This document shows positions 37,997 to 45,560 of a stretch of DNA of 64,000 bases, one piece after another. Made by a program: the position numbers and the translations under genes. Origin of the DNA: Nitrospira sp. (GTDB lineage Bacteria; Nitrospirota; Nitrospiria; Nitrospirales; Nitrospiraceae). The notes beneath the pieces were generated by a model. That model was not told the DNA's origin, did no database searches, and saw only the letters and a list, made by a program, of their open reading frames with translations. Each line of letters begins with the position of its first letter. Positions within the stretch are counted from its first letter, which is position 1. The stretch spans positions 1 through 64,000 of the forward strand of contig JAHBWU010000006.1 of assembly GCA_019636835.1 (NCBI GenBank), written 5' to 3'.

Positions 37997-38482
37997 ATGA
38001 AACGGATCGTAAGTGGGTTGCTTGGCGCATTCGCCCTAACCATGTTAATCGGCTGCTCATCCTCGCACCATCACCACGGCATGATGAATAGTGGCAAGAG
38101 CGAGGCGTACTGGCAGAAGGGCCAGCAAGACATGGAGGGACTGATCAATCGGACCGTCAAAGATCCTGATAAGGCGAAACAGGTCAATGGGCTCGTCGGC
38201 GAGATCATCAAGGAGCTCAAGGCAAGCCGGGAACAGGAACGGGCCTATCACAGAGACCTCTATACCTTGAACGCCAGCTATACCGCGGCCCCCGATGAAT
38301 TCTCAAAAATTCTCAACGAGGCGAACATCCAGCGGATGCAGAGTTCGGCCAGGGTGCTGAGCCTTCGGTTCAAGATGAAGGATCTGATGACCGCCGATGA
38401 GTGGAAGGCGCTCTCGGACCGCATGATTTCCTACAGCGGCCGTTACCAACATGGAAGCGCAGGGGCGAAGACGGGCTACTGA
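37997..38482 (+). CDS. His-rich lipoprotein with helical domain
   Basis: A 161-residue lipoprotein from ATG 37997, with a strong ribosome-binding site (GGGGAGG). Signal segment and lipobox MLIGC (Cys 19), then SSSHHHHGMM, a small metal-binding tract right behind the lipid anchor, then two long helices up to about residue 150. The shape resembles periplasmic metal-sensing or chaperone proteins of the CpxP/ZraP group but no LTxxQ motif is present, so I call it unknown. Confidence 0.72.
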   Translation: MKRIVSGLLGAFALTMLIGCSSSHHHHGMMNSGKSEAYWQKGQQDMEGLINRTVKDPDKAKQVNGLVGEIIKELKASREQERAYHRDLYTLNASYTAAPDEFSKILNEANIQRMQSSARVLSLRFKMKDLMTADEWKALSDRMISYSGRYQHGSAGAKTGY

Positions 38483-38537
38483 CAAGCTGATGAAGCGTCG
38501 TTCGTATGCGAGAGGACGGGCGACGAGATACGTATGA

Positions 38538-39569
38538 CTAATTCTGAGCCGGTGCGGCTTTGAGCGGAACGCTGGTCCAGGTCGCACCGGCATCGGTGGA
38601 ACGATAGAGGCCGCTTCCGTTCGTGCCGGCATAGAGTATCTGTGGATTCTTCGGATTCATGGCCAGGGCACGAATGTTGAGCGTCGCCATGCCTTGGTTT
38701 ATCGCCTGCCACGCTTTTCCGCTGTCTAAACTTTTCCAGACCCCTTTCGGGCCACCGACATAGAACCGTGCCGGCTCCGTGGGGTGAAGCAGCATACTGC
38801 TGATAAAGGGATCGGAGATGGATTGCCCGATCCGTTCCCACTGCTCACCTTTGTTCGTGGTGCGAAAGAGACCTTTTGTCGTCCCCGCATACACGATGTC
38901 AGGGTTCGTCCCGTCGATTTCAATGGCATTGACACCCAGCGCCATGGACGCCATCAGCTCACTCTCGGGAATCAGCCCGTTGTTGATCTTCTTCCACGAC
39001 ATCGCCCCATCGTCCGAGCGATACATCCCGCCGGTCGTGCCACCGTACAGAATGGTGGGGTCCTTGGGATTGATGGCAATAGACGTCACAATGTGAACTT
39101 CCTTCATCCCGTTCATCCGTTCTTCCCATTCCCGGCCCGCGTCCTGCGTATGGAAAGCCCCCACCGTCGTTGCAATGTAGATCTTCTCGCTCAGGGCAGG
39201 ATGGAACACAAACTGATTCACGAACGAGACATGTTCTTTCAATCCAACGTTATGTGGAAGCCAATGTTGCCCGCCGTCCGGACTTTTGTAGACCGCGTCT
39301 CCCATCGTCCCGGCATAAATCGTGGCCGGCAGGAGAGGATCGATCGCGAGCGTGGTGACTCGGCGCGCGCTGAAACTCGGGAACCGCTCCCAGGTTCCAC
39401 CGCCGTCGCGGGACTTGTAGACCGCGTCATTCGTGGCCACGTAGAGAATATTCGCATTGGTCGGATGAAGCGCGATCGACACGATGGACTCGCTCTCTTT
39501 TTGACAGCCGAGCGAGAAGATCGGAATGGCGAACAAGGTCAATGTAGCGACGGTACGAAGCTTCATCAT
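38538..39569 (-). CDS. Lipoprotein with BNR/Ycf48-like propeller repeats
   Basis: A 343-residue lipoprotein from ATG 39569; lipobox SLGC (Cys about 22). The rest consists of repeated units of the form YAGT...G(V/L)(Y/F)(R/K)S.D.G..W, for example VYKSRDGGGTW, VYKSPDGGQHW and LYRSTDAGATW, giving six or seven blades as in BNR-repeat and Ycf48-like proteins. Probably an outer-membrane-facing or periplasmic scaffold. Function not inferable. Confidence 0.8.
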   Translation of the reverse strand: MMKLRTVATLTLFAIPIFSLGCQKESESIVSIALHPTNANILYVATNDAVYKSRDGGGTWERFPSFSARRVTTLAIDPLLPATIYAGTMGDAVYKSPDGGQHWLPHNVGLKEHVSFVNQFVFHPALSEKIYIATTVGAFHTQDAGREWEERMNGMKEVHIVTSIAINPKDPTILYGGTTGGMYRSDDGAMSWKKINNGLIPESELMASMALGVNAIEIDGTNPDIVYAGTTKGLFRTTNKGEQWERIGQSISDPFISSMLLHPTEPARFYVGGPKGVWKSLDSGKAWQAINQGMATLNIRALAMNPKNPQILYAGTNGSGLYRSTDAGATWTSVPLKAAPAQN

Positions 39570-39653
39570 TATGGTGGCGGGACCTAACCACAGGGATCGG
39601 AGATGAGTCAAGCAGTAGGACGGAACGCCAACGTTGGAGAGATGAAGAAGTGA

Positions 39654-40013
39654 CTAGGCCGCGGTGCCGATGAGGCTTTCCAGGGGAATGTGCAACTTGC
39701 GGTGGAGTCGACGGATCATCTCGATCGAGAGATTTCGCTTCTTCGTCAAAATTTCCGACACACGTCCTCGCCCACCTAGTACCGTCTCTAAATCTTTCCG
39801 CGTCATGCCGAGTTGATCCATCCGAAATTTGATCGCATCGATTGGGTCTGGAGGATAAATCGCGTGATGCTTCGCTTCGTATGCCTCGACGAGCGTCGTG
39901 AGTACGTCCAGTTCGTCACCGGCCTTTGTGCCTGGCTTGGCATCCATCAGTTGTTCAATACGATCTAACGCCTGGTCATAGTCTCGGGCGGTTTTGATTG
40001 GAGCAATGGTCAT
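39654..40013 (-). CDS. higA: HigA-type antitoxin (XRE family)
   Basis: A 119-residue protein from ATG 40013 with a strong GAGGAGG site. The carboxy half has the XRE helix-turn-helix (MTRKDLETVLGGRGRVSEILTKKRNLS) typical of HigA antitoxins of the inverted toxin-first systems. It should bind the higB product and repress the operon. The toxin gene lies 1.1 kb upstream because an IS630 element sits between them. The original gap of about 16 bases to higB can be reconstructed. Confidence 0.9.
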   Translation of the reverse strand: MTIAPIKTARDYDQALDRIEQLMDAKPGTKAGDELDVLTTLVEAYEAKHHAIYPPDPIDAIKFRMDQLGMTRKDLETVLGGRGRVSEILTKKRNLSIEMIRRLHRKLHIPLESLIGTAA

Positions 40014-40029
40014 GTTGCCTCCTCGCCTG

Positions 40030-41136
40030 CTAGTGTAGTGCGTCCAACGCTTCTTGACATTTAGCGATTTTGGCCAAAATGCTTTCCGCGGACGCTGTCC
40101 ATGTAAAGACACGGGGATTCTGGTTGTGATGGTTCAGGTACGCGTGGATCGCGGCAATGAGTTCACGGACGTTGTGAAAGCTGCCCCGGCGAATGCGCTT
40201 GTCCGTGAGTTCTCGAAACCACCGGTCCACCATGTTCAGCCATGAACTTGATGTGGGGATGAAGTGCAGATGGAAGCGCGGATGCCGGCGCACCCAGCTC
40301 TTCACACGGGGATGTTTGTGAGTCCCATAGTTGTCCACGATGAGATGCAGATCGAGATGAGACGGGGTCTCGGCGTCAATCTTCTTGAGGAACCGGATGA
40401 ACTCTTGATGCCGATGCCGCGGCAGGCAATCGCCGATCACATTCCCATCGAGCAGGTTCAGCGCCGCGAACACGGTCGTCGTGCCATGGCGTTTATAGTC
40501 GTGCGTCCGGGTCCCACAGCGGCCCTTCTTCATCGGAAGGCCCGGCTGGGTGCGGTCGAGGGCTTGGATCTGGCTTTTCTCATCCACAGAGAGCACCACG
40601 GACTTGTCCGGAGGATTGAGATACAGCCCCACCACGTCGTAGAGCTTCTCGACAAACTGTGTGTCACGGCTGAGCTTGAAGGTCTTGATCAGATGCGGCT
40701 TGAGTCCATGCTGCTTCCAGATTCGGCGCACCGTGGCTTCGCTGACCCCGTGCGCGTCCGCCATGGTCCGGGTACTCCAGTGCGTCGCAGCGGGCGGCGT
40801 GGTGTGTAGGGTCGCCTCAACGATCGTGCGGACCTTCCGGGCCGGAATGCGGGGCCTGCGACCGGGACGGGGCGCATCGTGCTCGAGTCCAGCCACGCGC
40901 AGCCCCAAGAACCGTTCACGCCACAGTTGCACCGTGGGCCGCGAGATCCCCAACTGCCGCGCAATGTCCTGACTCAGCATCCCGTCCGCAGCCAGCGTGA
41001 TGATCTGGGCTCGTTGCACGACACGCAGGGGCAGGCTCTTCGCATGCGCCCACGCGGTCAGCGTCGAACGCTCCTCAGGGGACAACACGATCGGTAGGGC
41101 CAGATGCACACCGCAATACATACCGGTCATAGGCAC
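40030..41136 (-). CDS. IS630-family transposase
   Basis: 368-residue DDE transposase. A helix-turn-helix amino part (GMLSQDIARQLGISRPTVQLWRERF) is followed by the Tc1/mariner-like core: VVLSVDEKSQIQA, LIVDNYGTHKHP, and SSWLNMVDRWFREL with the last acidic residue. The frame runs through the terminal repeat and uses the flanking target TA plus a host G as its stop (TAG at 40032-40030). Confidence 0.92.
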   Translation of the reverse strand: MPMTGMYCGVHLALPIVLSPEERSTLTAWAHAKSLPLRVVQRAQIITLAADGMLSQDIARQLGISRPTVQLWRERFLGLRVAGLEHDAPRPGRRPRIPARKVRTIVEATLHTTPPAATHWSTRTMADAHGVSEATVRRIWKQHGLKPHLIKTFKLSRDTQFVEKLYDVVGLYLNPPDKSVVLSVDEKSQIQALDRTQPGLPMKKGRCGTRTHDYKRHGTTTVFAALNLLDGNVIGDCLPRHRHQEFIRFLKKIDAETPSHLDLHLIVDNYGTHKHPRVKSWVRRHPRFHLHFIPTSSSWLNMVDRWFRELTDKRIRRGSFHNVRELIAAIHAYLNHHNQNPRVFTWTASAESILAKIAKCQEALDALH

Positions 41137-41167
41137 CTAATGTCAATCTATTTATGACGCACTACAC
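40033..41167 (-). mobile_element. Complete IS630-family element inserted in the higB stop codon
   Basis: 1135 bases. Both ends carry GTGTAGTGCGTC (12 perfect bases), then nine unrelated bases, then TTGACATT, as inverted repeats. The flanking TA dinucleotides (40031-40032 and 41168-41169) are the expected duplicated target. The transposase reads in the same direction as higB and higA. The inner TTGACATT at the right end may act as a -35 box for the transposase. The insertion point is the TA of the higB TAG stop. Confidence 0.93.
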
Positions 41168-41460
41168 TAGATGCTCATCACATCGATCGCATCGTACTCG
41201 ACGTGTGTGCCGATGAATCGGATATACACCACTCGGTACGGGTAATTGATCTTCACGACGAGCCGGTACTGATTCCCCGCCACGTTGAAGACGACCCGCT
41301 TGCCTTGCAGGACGCTGGCTGAACGAAAATGAGCTTTGACAGCCGATGGGGATACCCAATCGGCGTGCGCAACCTCCTGGTGCCAGGCTTCCAAAGGACC
41401 CTTGGACTTTGGGTATCGCTTCCAGAAGTTCCGTAGCGTCCGCTTGGCAATGATGCGCAC
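41167..41460 (-). CDS. higB: HigB-type toxin (mRNA interferase)
   Basis: A 97-residue protein of the HigB/RelE superfamily: MRIIAKRTLRNFWKRYP, VVFNVAGNQYRLVVKINYPYRVVYIRFIGTHVEYD. In the family it cuts mRNA on the ribosome and is neutralised by HigA. Its stop codon TAG is now made of the target TA plus the first G of the IS630 end. The protein is unchanged in length. Confidence 0.9.
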   Translation of the reverse strand: MRIIAKRTLRNFWKRYPKSKGPLEAWHQEVAHADWVSPSAVKAHFRSASVLQGKRVVFNVAGNQYRLVVKINYPYRVVYIRFIGTHVEYDAIDVMSI

Positions 41461-41643
41461 GGGCCACTATAGCATGATTCCAAATTGGGAGCAATCGGCC
41501 TTTACGCCGCGCTTCTCATCGTGGCCGGCGTAGATCCTTGCCTGCATCGGCGGATGGAAACAAGAGGCTGGATGTCTGAAATCCCGAGCAATCGAGAGCA
41601 TGCCTACGAATTTCCCTAGGATGCAATGATGCTTGCAGGCCAT

Positions 41644-41671
41644 CAACTGTTGTCCTCATTGACAACAGTTG
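41644..41671. promoter_or_regulatory. Palindromic operator upstream of tumE
   Basis: Perfect 11-base arms CAACTGTTGTC and GACAACAGTTG with a 6-base centre, ending 22 bases before the tumE ATG. A TTGACA box (41659-41664) sits inside the right arm, so binding of a dimeric repressor, most likely the TumA antitoxin, would block the promoter. Confidence 0.7.
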
Positions 41672-41693
41672 GTCATCGCTGATATCGTTCGAC

Positions 41694-41990
41694 ATGAAAG
41701 CCGTCGCGCTCTTGCGGACGCGTCTTGCATTCTCCGAAGCTGCATTCGCCGAGCTAGTCATTTGGAAGACGCCAAAGCCTGTAGCGGGTTCGACTCACTC
41801 CTTCAAGTATAGACTGGCATACATCGTAGATGGAGTATGCGTCATACGCTACGACAATGAGGCAGAAAAGGGCGATCACCGACATTTTGGCCCAGAAGAG
41901 AACGTCTACATATTTCAAACGCCCGAGAAACTCATCGCCGACTTCGAACGTGACATGATGAGGGGGAACCGTGAAAACCGTCGTTCTTGA
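41694..41990 (+). CDS. TumE-type toxin (DUF6516)
   Basis: A 98-residue protein matching the TumE toxin group: AAFAELVIWKTPKPVAGSTHSFKYRLAYIVDGVCVIRYDNEAEKGDHRHFG. The conserved block of positively charged, Tyr and His residues is probably the active or nucleic-acid-binding site. Its start follows the palindromic operator with no Shine-Dalgarno sequence. Overlaps the antitoxin gene by 20 bases. Confidence 0.85.
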   Translation: MKAVALLRTRLAFSEAAFAELVIWKTPKPVAGSTHSFKYRLAYIVDGVCVIRYDNEAEKGDHRHFGPEENVYIFQTPEKLIADFERDMMRGNRENRRS

Positions 41991-42318
41991 CGTCCGCTCT
42001 CCAAACGAAGCCATAGCCGATTTTGCCCGTGTCTGGAAAACAGGGAAGGGTGAGAAGGCTGCGCGCATTACCTTCGCCACACCGGAACTTCTCTGGAAGG
42101 TGCTGACGGCTAAACGCTGGCAATTGCTGAAGGCCATGTGCGGAGCCGGCCCTCTGTCGATTCGTGAAGCGGCGCGTCGTGTCGGACGAGATGTGAAGGC
42201 CGTCCATACGGATGTGACGGCGCTGTTAAGCGCCGGAGTGCTCGATCGAGTCGAGGATGGTCGGATAATTTTCCCGTTCGACTCCGTAAAAGTCGAGTTT
42301 CTTCTCCACGCCGCATAA
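41971..42318 (+). CDS. TumA-type antitoxin with winged helix
   Basis: A 115-residue protein. The carboxy half is a helix-turn-helix/winged-helix domain (GPLSIREAARRVGRDVKAVHTDVTALLSAGVLDRVEDGRIIFPFD). Begins inside the tumE frame. As in other TumE-TumA pairs it should bind the toxin and the operator. Confidence 0.85.
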   Translation: MKTVVLDVRSPNEAIADFARVWKTGKGEKAARITFATPELLWKVLTAKRWQLLKAMCGAGPLSIREAARRVGRDVKAVHTDVTALLSAGVLDRVEDGRIIFPFDSVKVEFLLHAA

Positions 42319-42379
42319 ATTGTCGTACGGCGACAGACACCGGACCGCTGGCAACTATTGGACATCGTGAGCAACGCTT

Positions 42380-42748
42380 ATGAAGATCGTTGTCCAGAAC
42401 CACATCGATCAGTTTGCCCTCTCTCGTAAGCAAGTGGCGGCGATATACTCCGTGCTTCCTTCCGTACTTTGGAGCAAAGTTTCTCAGTTTCACTTATGTG
42501 ATGATCAGCGCAACGCAGAGATATTCGAGTATAGCCAGGAAACACGAATCGTGTGTTTCTCCTTCCCTGTCAAAGAGAAAACCATTGAGGTAGTCGAAAC
42601 CGCTGTTCGAGAGCTACTAATCGGTTTGGCGAGATTGAACAATGGATCCAAATTCTACCTACCACTAAGGCAAATAGAACGCGAGTCCTACACTCCATTC
42701 TTAACGGAGTGGTTCTCAAAGTGTGTCACCGCTGCCACTAAGAAGTAA
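42380..42748 (+). CDS. Hypothetical protein
   Basis: A 122-residue mixed alpha/beta protein with no recognised family. It lies between the tumEA pair and the second IS630 element, 61 bases after tumA, on the same strand. Codon use is less GC-rich than neighbours. Could be a cargo gene of the island. Confidence 0.5.
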   Translation: MKIVVQNHIDQFALSRKQVAAIYSVLPSVLWSKVSQFHLCDDQRNAEIFEYSQETRIVCFSFPVKEKTIEVVETAVRELLIGLARLNNGSKFYLPLRQIERESYTPFLTEWFSKCVTAATKK

Positions 42749-42809
42749 TACTACTCAACGAATCGGTTGAACAGCATGGGCGTCGTACTCCGACTGGTTG
42801 AAGCCACTA

Positions 42810-43832
42810 GAGCATTTTTGATTTAAGTGCATACATTCTGTAGCATGCCCTCCATTGGGTTCTTGCTGGAGGTCACAGGATGGATGCCTATTCGCAGGAT
42901 CTACGGGACCGTGTGTTGAGAGCATTGGAACGTGGGGAGCGTCCGACAGCCATTGCCGCCCGATTTGAAGTCAGTCGGGTCTGGGTGTATCAGGTGCGGA
43001 ACCGGCTCACGCAGACGGGTCAGCGGAGCAGTCTTCCAATTGGAGGCCATCGGCAGTCTCGGTTGGTCGGGATGGAGCCGACACTGCGGGCATGGCTGAA
43101 GGAAACAGGGGATCTGACCCTTGCGGAGATGTGTGCCCGATTAGCGGCACACGGGATTGCGATTAAAGTCCCCGCCTTGTGGCATCAACTCGACAAATGG
43201 AAGCTCACACTTAAAAAAAACCCTACACGCCAGCGAGCAAGATCGCGCCGACGTGCAAGCCGCACGGCGTGAGTGGCAGGCAGCCCAACCCGCTCTGGAC
43301 ATCACGAAGCTGGTCTTTCTGGATGAAACGGGGACGTCGACGAACATGGCACGGCGCTACGGACGCGCCCCGCGTGGTGAACGGTGCGTCACCTCTGTCC
43401 CACACGGACATTGGCACACGACCACCTTCGTGGCCGGGCTGCGTCATGCTGACATCTCCGCTCCGATGGTGGCGGAGGGTGCCATGACCGGCGCCCTGTT
43501 CCTAAAATATGTCCAGGAGTTCTTATGCCCGACGCTCCACCCCGGCGATATCGTCATCGCCGACAACTTACGCAGTCACAAAGTGGCGGGCGTCAAAGAG
43601 GCACTTGCGGCGGTGGGGGCACACCTCCGCTATCTCCCGCCGTATTCCCCCGATCTGAATCCCATTGAAAAACTGTTTGCCAAACTCAAAGCGCTGCTCC
43701 GTAAAGCCGCCCCTCGAACCGTGGACGCACTCTGGAATGAAATTGGGAGCCTGCTTGACGGCTTCACATCCGACGAATGCACGCGCTACTTCGCGTCCTC
43801 AGGCTATGTAAAAACATAAACCAAAAACGCTC
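42810..43832 (+). mobile_element. Second IS630-family element
   Basis: 1023 bases bounded by imperfect inverted repeats (GAGCATTTTTGATTTAAG at the left; GAGCGTTTTTGGTTTATG reading inward from the right) and flanked by TA at 42808-42809 and 43833-43834. It is a different IS630 subgroup from the element at 40033-41167. Its transposase is split in two frames around a run of eight A. Confidence 0.88.
42880..43819 (+). CDS. IS630-family transposase in two frames (frameshift at A8 run)
   Basis: ORF A (42880-43272) carries the amino helix-turn-helix (RPTAIAARFEVSRVWVYQVRNRL). ORF B runs in the next frame to 43819 and holds the catalytic core (LVFLDETGTSTNMARRYGRAP, IVIADNLRSHK, LPPYSPDLNPIEKLFAKLK). 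The two meet at the eight adenines of 43213-43220; one A fewer in the RNA fuses them exactly. Transcript slippage at such runs is known in this family, so a functional enzyme is possible; a one-base insertion mutation is the alternative. Confidence 0.82.
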
Positions 43833-43908
43833 TAGGATACACGAGCATGACGTTCGATAAACTTCACAGCCTTATTTGCGATGCACTGCGCGGTGCTCGA
43901 TCGCTGAC

Positions 43909-44106
43909 TTACATTTTGAGACGCTCGGCATAGCCCGTCAGCTCGACATAACCTTGGCCTTTCACAGGCCGTCCTTGTTTGGTGCCTGTTACGGCCACTG
44001 CTCCTTCCCAATAGGAGACCTTCGTGCTGCGCAAGGTGCGTAATTCCTGATCCGCGAGCAGCGGAGTGACGTCCAGCACAAGGTCGAGCGACGTGGAAGA
44101 CAGCAA
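43909..44106 (-). pseudogene. Duplicated 3' end of an AttH/CrtC-like gene
   Basis: About 185 bases that closely match the carboxy-terminal codons of the gene at 45561-46685: DLVLDVTPLLADQELRT, TKVSYWEGAVAVTGTKQGRPVKGQGYVELTGYAERLKM. Several synonymous and a few non-synonymous differences exist, so it is an older or diverged copy. The homology stops abruptly after the first ~60 codons. No start of its own. Remnant of a paralogue or of a deletion between copies. Confidence 0.85.
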
Positions 44107-44114
44107 AGGTACCG

Positions 44115-44152
44115 GGAGTCTTTTTTAGATACAGGAGTCTTTTTTAGATATG
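44115..44152. repeat. Two tandem copies of a 19-base unit
   Basis: Units 44115-44133 and 44134-44152 share GGAGTCTTTTTTAGATA; the first ends in CA, the second in TG. They lie exactly between the truncated AttH-like copy and the REP-transposase fragment, with GGTACC / GTACCT just outside. Confidence 0.75.
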
Positions 44153-44212
44153 TACCTGCTTGCATGGGGCAAGATGGCGTCAGATCTTGTTCCGTGCATC
44201 CCGGTGAGATAG

Positions 44213-44266
44213 ATGGCACGACTGCCGCGTATCGAATTTCCAGGAGCCCTCTACCACGTCGCCATC
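44213..44266 (+). pseudogene. Fragment of a REP-associated tyrosine transposase
   Basis: The frame from ATG 44213 starts MARLPRIEFPGALYHV, the invariant opening of REP-associated (IS200-like) transposases. After Val 16 the sequence no longer follows the family, and the Tyr and HuH parts are missing. So only the start has survived. Confidence 0.65.
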
Positions 44267-44396
44267 GACAAATTGGGGTCTGGGGACAAATCCGGGCCAC
44301 TTCAGGCCTTTCAATCACACATTCACCCCCTCGCGCGCCTTCCACGATCTCGCGTGAACCTGTTATTGTGCCCGATCACCCACTGGGAGGTCGGCC

Positions 44397-44702
44397 ATGG
44401 ACATGTTGATGATCGTCTTTCGCGCCTCGCTGCAAGTTCGCGTACACGAGATCTTACGGAGTTGCGACGTGCTGGCGTTTACGGAAATCCCGGAAACGGT
44501 CGGAACGGGGCAGTCCGGGCCCGCAGAAGGGATCTCGTTTTATCCTGGAACCAACAGGGTGATTATGGTCGCTCTCGAACCAGCGCAGCGCGACAAGGTG
44601 ACCACCGCGATCAAAGAGTGGTGCGATGAGACGTTGAAGCGCTCGGGGTGGGTGAAACCCGCAATCCGCGTCTTCTCCTGGCCCTGTACACAACTCGCCT
44701 AG
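44397..44702 (+). CDS. P-II-like small protein (PG0541 type)
   Basis: A 101-residue protein with the ferredoxin-like fold pattern of P-II relatives: MDMLMIVFRASLQ, EILRSCDVLAFTEIPETVGTGQSGPA, SFYPGTNRVIMVALE. This variant normally accompanies RND-type efflux pumps and is thought to sense something about transport. Here no pump is nearby, and debris from IS activity lies just upstream, so the pump may have been lost. GGGAGG precedes the ATG. Confidence 0.72.
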   Translation: MDMLMIVFRASLQVRVHEILRSCDVLAFTEIPETVGTGQSGPAEGISFYPGTNRVIMVALEPAQRDKVTTAIKEWCDETLKRSGWVKPAIRVFSWPCTQLA

Positions 44703-45083
44703 TGGCGGAATCATCCAGCCCTCCCGCCGTCTTTCTCCCCTCTTCGCTCCCATCGCAACCCCCCACGGCCCAGATCGCTTGGACCTTTGTGTCGGTCTGA
44801 GCTCCAACTCGATGAAGTACCGGTTGATCCTTGACCTCACCCTTCTATAAGCAGGCATCTGTAGCATCTCGCCCCGAAGCGCACGACTACGGATGGGGAC
44901 TTTAGCCGCAACGGTATCCAGTCAGTGCAGGTTCAAGTCACAGAATCAACCATTTGACGTGAGCTTTCGCGACGACCAGAAGACGATGGGCAGTGGCACA
45001 ATGATCGCAGTGTTCATACTGGGCGAGGTTGGATACTCCACTCGTGCATCCGATCGTCCTACTTCACACACAAGGGGGACATT
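44703..45083. other. Intergenic region without a supported gene
   Basis: 381 bases. No frame resembles a known protein. No strong hairpin. Possibly a relic of lost genes, given the debris to its left. Confidence 0.45.
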
Positions 45084-45422
45084 ATGCGACAGATCGTCAT
45101 GGCGGCGTTGGCGGCGGGAATCGTCTTGGCATTGGGCGGGACTGCGATTGCCGATAAGAAGGGAGAGAAGCACAAATCCAAGATCGAAATGGTGGAGACG
45201 GCGAAGGTCACGATTGATCAGGCGATCAAGACGGCGTCCGAGAAGGTGCCGGGCAAAGTCATCGAGGCTGAGTTGGAAAAGAAGCATGACACGACGGTGT
45301 GGGAAGTCGAAATCGTGACGGACGACAAGATGATTAAGGAAGTGCACGTCGATGCGGATTCCGGCGTCATTATCGATGTGGAAGACAAGGGCAAGGAACA
45401 CAAAGACAAAGGAAAGCACTGA
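45084..45422 (+). CDS. Periplasmic PepSY-domain protein
   Basis: A 112-residue protein: signal peptide to about residue 23 (AALAAGIVLALGGTAIA), then a PepSY domain (VTIDQAIKTASEKVPGKVIEAELEKKHDTTVWEVEIVTDDKMIKEVHVDADSGVII), then a Lys/His/Glu-rich tail ending in KEHKDKGKH. Such proteins are periplasmic or membrane-attached and linked to metal or protease control. GGGGGA precedes the ATG. Confidence 0.87.
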   Translation: MRQIVMAALAAGIVLALGGTAIADKKGEKHKSKIEMVETAKVTIDQAIKTASEKVPGKVIEAELEKKHDTTVWEVEIVTDDKMIKEVHVDADSGVIIDVEDKGKEHKDKGKH

Positions 45423-45560
45423 TGTGTCGGTGGTGAGGTGCCTGGTTGCATAAGCTCTGTGTCGTGGCCATCGTACTCTGGCTCGCGGTGGCCAGTCTGG
45501 TCGCCTGGTTGTTTGTGCGGATGATCAGGTCAAACAACTGCCAACTAACCCAGCTTTCTC

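Noticed and set aside
38784..39587. Long plus-strand frame opposite the BNR lipoprotein
   Set aside because: It mirrors the repeats of the real gene and has no start signal.
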